A stretch of DNA of 64,000 nucleotides, from positions 687,455 to 751,454 of the forward strand of contig MU270044.1 in NCBI GenBank assembly GCA_021432635.1, given 5' to 3'. This DNA comes from Thozetella sp. PMI_491 (Eukaryota > Ascomycota > Sordariomycetes > Chaetosphaeriales > Chaetosphaeriaceae). Under the pieces are notes generated by a model. That model was given only the letters and a program-made list of their open reading frames with translations. It was not told the origin of the DNA and searched no databases. Shown piece after piece: positions 58,246-64,000 of this stretch. The first letter of the stretch is position 1. Each line of letters starts with the position of its first letter. The position numbers and the translations under genes were made by a program.

Positions 58246-59909
58246 ATGGCTGACATATACCCTTCCCTCACGCAATGCGCCATCGCGGCCTCTGCGCTCA
58301 AGATTCTCCTCTTTCCCGCCTAGTGAGCAGCCCCCCAGACCGCGGTTGGCGCGCGTCGCAAGCTTTAGCCTTTCTGTTAACTGACCAATGCGTCGTGGAA
58401 CAGCAAGTCGACCGACTTCGAGGTGCACCGCAATTGGCTGGCCATCACAAACAGCCTGCCGCTATGGGAGTGGTACTACGAAGCGACGTCCGAATGGACC
58501 CTGGATTATCCCCCCTTCTTCGCCTACTTCGAATGGATCATGTCTCATGTAGCGAAGCTGGTCGATCCGGGCATGCTTCGCGTTTACCACCTTGAATACG
58601 ACAGCTGGCAGACCATCTACTTCCAGCGGTTCACCGTCATCATCACGGAACTGGTCTTGGTCTATGCGCTTCAGATGTACGTATTGCCCGGCCCGGAAGC
58701 CATACGGAGCTAGGGGAGGAGGTGCAATGGCGAGTAAGACTAACCACCCGCAGGTTCGCCGACTCCTCGCACAGTACCTCGAAGCGCGCCGCCCAAGCTG
58801 CAGCCATCTCGATACTGCTCTCTCCGGGCCTCCTGGTCATCGATCATATCCACTTCCAGTACAATGGCTGCATGTACGGCATCTTGATCGCGTCCCTGGT
58901 CCTGGCTCGCAAGAAGTCTGGTCTACTGGCGAGCGGGCTTGTCTTTGCAGCCCTGCTCTGCATGAAGCACATCTACCTCTACCTCGCGCCCGCCTACTTC
59001 GTCTTCCTCCTCCGAGCATACTGCCTTTCGCCAAATTCCATCTTTAGAATCCAGTTCCTGAACTGCGTCAAGCTCGGAGGGGGCATCGTGGCCATTTTCG
59101 GTGCTGCCTTTGGGCCGTTTGCCCTCAAAGGCCAGATCCCGCAGATCATGAGCCGCCTCTTCCCGTTTGCCCGCGGCCTATGCCACGCCTACTGGGCACC
59201 GAACATGTGGGCGGTCTACTCCTTTGCCGACCGAGTACTTATCGCCCTGGCGCCGCGGGTTGGGCTCGCAGTCAAGTCGGAAGCGATTCAGAGCGTTACC
59301 CGCGGCTTGGTCGGGGACACTTCTTTCGCGGTACTGCCTGACATCAGCCCTCGGGTCTGCTTCCTCCTTACACTCCTTTTCCAAGCCATTCCCTTGGTAA
59401 AGCTTTTCTTCCAGCCGACCTGGGACACTTTCATTGGAGCCGTCACCTTGTGCGGCTACGCGTCCTTCCTCTTCGGCTGGCACGTACACGAAAAGGCCAT
59501 CCTACTGGTCATCATTCCCTTTAGTCTTATCGCGCTCAAGGACCGGCGCTACCTGAGCGCATTCCGACCGCTCGCCGTGTCTGGCCACGTCTCACTCTTC
59601 CCCTTGTTCTTCACGCCTGCCGAATTCCCCATCAAGATAGTGTACACGGTCTTCTGGCTGGTGCTCTTCCTGATGGTCTTCGATAGGCTCGCCCCTGCGT
59701 CCACCCGGCCGCGGTTCTTCCTCTTTGACAGGTTCAGCACCGTCTACATCGCCGTCAGCATTCCGCTGATTCTATACTGTTCGCTGCTCCACGGTATTAT
59801 TTTCGGCAAGAGCTACGAGTTCCTACCCCTCATGTTCACCAGCTCGTACTCGGCGATAGGAGTCATTGGGAGCTGGGTGGGCTTTATGGTGGTGTATTTT
59901 GCCTCGTAG
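58246..59909 (+). CDS. alg8: Dolichyl-P-Glc:Glc1Man9GlcNAc2-PP-dolichol alpha-1,3-glucosyltransferase ALG8
   Basis: GT57 ER membrane enzyme that adds the second glucose to the lipid-linked N-glycan precursor (family role). Protein of 501 residues from three exons, 58246-58322, 58404-58676 and 58754-59909. Seen: a short N-terminal hydrophobic helix ([20 protein letters not shown]), then, joined by splicing, [20 protein letters not shown] with [20 protein letters not shown], the luminal catalytic-loop signature of ALG6/ALG8 (the first 'D-F-E-V-H-R-N-W' and 'W-T-L-D-Y-P-P' motifs). [20 protein letters not shown] (H-F-Q-Y-N) and [20 protein letters not shown] follow, then about nine membrane helices and [19 protein letters not shown], also diagnostic (H-V-H-E-K-A). 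Length is normal. The first exon is short and the ATG at 58246 is the only one that gives the hydrophobic start. Confidence 0.95.
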
Positions 59910-61680
59910 ATGCATAGATCAGGAACTGCAATTCGGGAGACCTGGCGGCGTCAAAACAATAATAAAAAACGGTAGAAAAATATGGCTCGAGCTAATTCAT
60001 GATGCGTATAGGCGGTGCCACCCCAAATGTTAAGTAGCTATCAGCTGCACTTTTTTAAAGTTTGCGCTTAGTCAAGGAACCAAAGTCACATCTGCCCGAT
60101 GATTAGCCGGCGAGGCAGGGATCCAAGTTAAAAATACTTCAGAGCTTTGAAGCTGAACACCCCAGGCATGTACGATGACCATTCTCACACAACTTCACTG
60201 GAGCGCAGATAATCGCGAAACGAGAGCTGAGCCGAGAATACAACGAAGCGACTATGTCGTTCTCCTCTGCGCCGAGAAGCTCCGGCCGTTGGAGACCCGC
60301 CATGTACTGTGGACATCCCTGTCGATCTGCGAGGCTGACAACGTGGAGGTTTCCATGTGGGGCCGGCCCGACGGTGAGTGCGTGGTTGGATTTGCAAGGA
60401 CACGGACTGAAGGAACCACGATGTCGGCCGCAATCAACAACTGGCTGAATCGCGTCTTGGAAAGAGGTACAACCACACCGTCGGGCTTAGTTTGCATGTA
60501 CGGGCTCTGCTCGATCGGGAGACACCGTGCGCAGTGCAGATTGGTCCATGTCTCCCCTGGCCGTTTTGGGAAATCGACTTACACGCAAGTAAACAACATG
60601 CCCCCCTGAGTGATCCCGGTCCCATGCACTCGCTGCTGAGGGTTCCTCGATGGATTATACAGTGTTGTCATTGAATCTAGCATCTTTGTAGCTTGTTCTG
60701 CGGTGGCGGACGGCCTCCTCGGCCATGTGCTGTTGGGATGGGCCCCAGGGTGAGATCCCGGTCTGATGCGTAGTACAGAAATCGGCCAGGGATGAAAGCT
60801 CGACCACGAGGCTCCCGGGAGCGCCTCGAGGCCCTAGACATGGATGCAGAACAAAATAACAAGGTAATCGAGGCAATTACACACGTAGGCACGTATATAG
60901 TGTGATTCACGCGCAGCGCACGCCTTCGGGTGCGAGGCAAGGCCGGCGGAAGTGAGCAAGAGGCAGGAGGGTCTCAATCGGGTCGGGTAGTCGCGACCTA
61001 CCCACACCCGGACATACCGCAAAAGTTGAGTTTCGTGCATAAAAAGTTGAAAACCGGTCGGATTTCGATGCTTCGACGTTTGTACGAAAGGCTGCGTCCT
61101 GGCGAGTCGAATGAGTACAAGAACGTGGCCGAGTCCCGGGAGTCGGGGACACGGAGGTGACAAAGGGTCCCTAGGTCTGAAGGTGGTGGTCCCTGGCAAA
61201 TCGGGGCTTGGACCAAGCCCGGCCGAACATTGGCCTTCCGCTCCCCCCATGTGGATAGATTCGACCTCTCCACCTTCTCCTTCCGCCTCCCGCTACCTCT
61301 CTCTTTTTTTTTATCCCCCCCCCGTTTCATTCTCGGCCCCGACCACGTCCCTCTTCCTTCTCACCACGCATCCCACCGCGAGAATCAATCACTTCCGGAC
61401 GCGCCGAGGAGCTCCTTTATCGATCCAAACCGCGTCCATCAGCCTTGCATGTAAGTCCACGCCCGATTTCACACCGTGACACCACTTCCCCACGAACCCT
61501 GTTGGACCTCCACCTCGAGGCCATGGATCGCGCCCTCGGCCACAACAACGCTTCAGGCATAACAACGCGTCTCGATCCGGCTGTCCACCCCCTCCCATCA
61601 CTCCCGGCCGCTTCATTTTGCTGATTAGCCTCGCAGAAGTCGATAGCCGCAACCGCGCCGAGAGCGCCGACGCCACCGGC
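59910..61680. other. Gene-free stretch between ALG8 and ITC1
   Basis: The left part has an isolated 144-codon frame (60175-60609) without a domain. The right part (about 61240-61450) is pyrimidine-rich leader. A GTAAGT donor at 61451 and an acceptor ending at 61636 could form a 5' UTR intron of ITC1 (inference). Confidence 0.5.
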
Positions 61681-64000
61681 ATGGTACCGTCCCCGCCGCC
61701 TTCGTCCTGAAAATTTGTCCTTTGCTTACTCGGAGCTCTAGGTGCTCTTTAAACGTAAACCAGTGCAGTTCCTGCCGGTTCCAGAGCTCGAAGATGACGA
61801 TCAAGAGGTGCGCACCGTGTTCTTGCACCTGGGGACAATTAGGAGCTGACGCCGTCTTAGGTCTGGTATATCGAGAAGACCGGCGAGGTATTCGACAAGT
61901 ATGAGCACTACTTGACTAGGTACGTCTTGGACGCTCCATATTCACGGAACTCGTAGCTAACACCGCGTAGATTGGACTTCTACAACCAGGTAAGTCGCGC
62001 TTGCGCGACCCGGCACTATGCACGCTTCGCAGTCACTGACCACCTCCCCCCACAGCCACGCTTTATCTGCACGATAACCGGCCACTCCGGAATGAACTTT
62101 TTCGATGCTCTTGAGAGCGAGGTAGGCGCGTTCGGTCTCGACGGTCGTTTAAACACGCTAACTTGCCGCTCCCAGATGGTCGGCGCCCGCGAAGTCGAGC
62201 AAGCTTTCCCTGAAGCCCTGAAAGGCCCCGTGCTCCGACGCGTCCAGTTCCAGACGACTTCTCGTATCGATGCCCTCGTCGACTCGGTATATGACGAATT
62301 CAAAGGCGACTACTACCCCGGCGAGGCCGTGACCGTCCACGTTGGGGGCGAACGTCTGCGCGGGATCGTGCGAGATAAGACGCGCTTTGGAAGCAAGGTT
62401 CTCCCGGACGGTACATTGACGCAGCCCTTTTCGCGCTATTTCGTCAGCCTGGAAGATAGAGAGGAAGAGGAAGCAGTCGTCGACGATGCGCACATCTTTC
62501 GCGACAGGAACATGTTTACGAAGTCCGTCCTGCGATCCTTTATCAAGAAGACGGTGACAAGAGAGGCGTGGAATGGCGCCCCTTGGCTGGTCAAGAATGA
62601 TGTGGCAGAGCAATACCGCATCGACACGCGCGTTCCGCCGCATTTACGCTACGATACCAAGCTCCTCGAAAGGAAACAGATGCAGGCCGCCAAACGCATG
62701 TCTCTTCCCGATCTCAACGGAACCAACAGCTCCCCTAACGGCAATGGACCTCTCCGGCTTCCAGAGCTTAAGCCGGCCCCTAAGAGCCATAAATCCAAGG
62801 CGCTTCAAGCCATGCAGGCGCAAAAGGGCAAGTCCAGCGTTCTGGCCCCTCCCGAACCGGGGCAGTTCGCGGCTATGCCAATTCCAGGAAACCCTTTCCA
62901 GTTCCCCATCCAGTTCCGCAACAACGGCACTGCACCGCCGGCACCTCTATCATATGCGCAACCTGATCCTCCCCCGCCGCCTCCGCCGCCCAAGTACCCG
63001 ATCGAAGACTTGCAACTAGAGCCGAGGGGACGCGTTCGGCCACAGCTCAAATTTCTCTGCAAAGATCCCCCTGTCCAAGTCTCCGGCGAGGAAATCAAGG
63101 TGCCGTGGAGTGATGCCCTCCTGATGAAGTCGGTCGGTCCGTTGCTGGAGACGTGGGATACGCTGAATGTTTACTGTGAGATCTTCAAGCTGGACTCGTT
63201 CACGTTCGATGATTTTGTCGAGGCCATGCAAGTCGCCTCAGAAGAGGTTCCGGTTCAGCTCTTTGACGAGGTGCATTGCGCGGTTCTGAAGATCCTGGTC
63301 AGCTCTGAAGCAGACGGTGGCAAGGTCCAAATCCAGCTTCCTGAGCTGGAATCCGAGGAGGATGAGGACGAGGACGAGGACGAGGATGACGAGGAAGCCA
63401 CCCCAGAACCCGAACCTCAGCCTACCGGACGGGCCACTAGAGGCAGCTTGGCCAAACTTGAGGCGGAACGGTTGGCAGCAGAGGCAGCACAGGCTGAAAA
63501 AGAGATGCAAGAAGCTTTGGATGCGCCCAAGCACCGCGCTGAGGAGCTCCTCGAAGACTACGACTGGATCGAACGGCTCAGAAAGCGAGAGTTGCACAAC
63601 GGGGAGTGGCAGCTAATCATGGTCGGTCTGCTGCATCAACTATCCAAGGCCGATCGCCACAAGGAAAACTGCGAGGAACTTCTTGAGGAGCTTGTCCCCA
63701 AAGACGTTGAGCCCACCAGAGAAACTGTCTGCCAACACTACGCGCGCCTGGACATCAACCATCGCGCCCAGGCCCTCCAAATTATCTGCATGTTGACGGC
63801 CGAGACGAAGGCTATCCGAGGTTACATGGAGGACTGCAGCGAACAGATGACAGCATACCGAAAAGAAAAAATTGAGTGGCAGCGGCAGCGCAAGCAAGGG
63901 TATGTATTGTCACTTCTTGTATCTGCTGGAACCTAGGTACTGACCTCCGGCAGCCTTGAGGAACTCAAGACGCTGAATGACCAGCGCAAGATCTTGCTTC
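61681..64000 (+). CDS. itc1: Chromatin-remodelling subunit ITC1/ACF1-like (WAC, DDT, WHIM), partial
   Basis: Predicted non-catalytic subunit of an ISWI nucleosome-spacing complex in the nucleus (family role). Incomplete: it runs past the right edge. Exons: 61681-61683 (ATG only), 61742-61807, 61861-61919, 61971-61989, 62056-62121, 62176-63899, 63954 onward. Seen: VLFKRKPVQFLPVPELEDDD directly after the initiator Met, matching the start of yeast Itc1, then WYIEKTGEVFDKYEHYLTRL and PRFICTITGHSGMNFFDALE (WAC domain), and EVEQAFPEALKGPVLRRVQF. A Pro-rich linker (about residue 345) precedes the DDT domain at about 382-427 (SDALLMKSVGPLLETWDTLN, then FTFDDFVEAMQ). An acidic run (about 465-480) and WHIM-type helices (QLIMVGLLHQLSKADRHKEN) follow. 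The intron 62122-62175 is 54 nt without a stop, so its retention would add 18 residues; homology favours splicing. Confidence 0.9.

Noticed and set aside
15889-59909. N-glycan gene cluster made of the GH47 mannosidase and ALG8
   Set aside because: The two genes are about 40 kb apart with many unrelated genes between them, so sharing a pathway is most likely chance.
60175-60609. A 144-codon ATG-started frame between ALG8 and ITC1
   Set aside because: Isolated, no recognisable domain, and similar frames lie on the opposite strand. I could not separate it from chance; transcript evidence would be needed.
1-64000. Secondary-metabolite cluster, CRISPR array or intact mobile element
   Set aside because: There is no backbone synthase, no spaced direct repeats, and no recognisable transposase, reverse transcriptase or long terminal repeat pair in the translated frames or DNA that I could read.

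Overview
The window is nuclear DNA of a filamentous ascomycete, most likely a Sordariomycete and possibly of the order Sordariales (inference from gene content and style; no rRNA or ITS is present to confirm). It is moderately GC-rich. Its genes are split by short introns of about 50-120 nt with GTRNGT donors and YAG acceptors, and intergenic distances range from 0.1 to almost 6 kb. I reconstructed 19 protein-coding genes. For every spliced model the exon lengths add up to whole codons and the joined reading frame gives a coherent protein. I found no tRNA, rRNA, CRISPR array or intact mobile element.

Layout, left to right. 0-5.5 kb: a 10-exon transcription factor with two C2H2 fingers and a Zn2Cys6 cluster, then a small PX-like protein. 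8.4-13.3 kb: an NTF2-like protein with repeated aromatic-acidic motifs, convergent with an amino-acid permease. 15.9-18.1 kb: a type II membrane GH47 mannosidase. 19.1-31.2 kb is gene-dense: ATG10, a U1A/U2B''-like RRM protein, ARPC1, an uncharacterised disordered protein, polo kinase, an OPA3-like mitochondrial protein and a 222-residue protein of unknown function. 31.2-36.4 kb is gene-poor. 36.4-47.7 kb: a four-helix-type membrane protein (DUF7727-like), an RTC3/SBDS-fold protein, a DH-PH RhoGEF, the proteasome chaperone NAS2 and Ran GTPase. 47.7-53.4 kb is a second gene-poor stretch. 53.4-64 kb: a secreted five-WSC copper radical oxidase (AA5_1), ALG8, and the start of ITC1, which runs off the right edge.

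Most genes are core housekeeping functions: autophagy, splicing, actin nucleation, mitosis, mitochondria, N-glycosylation, proteasome assembly, nuclear transport and chromatin remodelling. They do not form one pathway or a biosynthetic cluster. GH47 mannosidase and ALG8 both act on N-glycans in the ER, but they lie 40 kb apart. The accessory-looking parts are the WSC oxidase, the transcription factor, the permease and the two long gene-poor stretches.

I did not find a clear new multi-gene system. The most interesting points are the domain architecture of the oxidase, unusual gene structures (a GC-AG intron inside the Ran P-loop, an ATG-only first exon in ITC1, a 12-nt microexon in the transcription factor, a very short intron in the RhoGEF), the motif-repeat NTF2 protein, and several proteins of unknown function.
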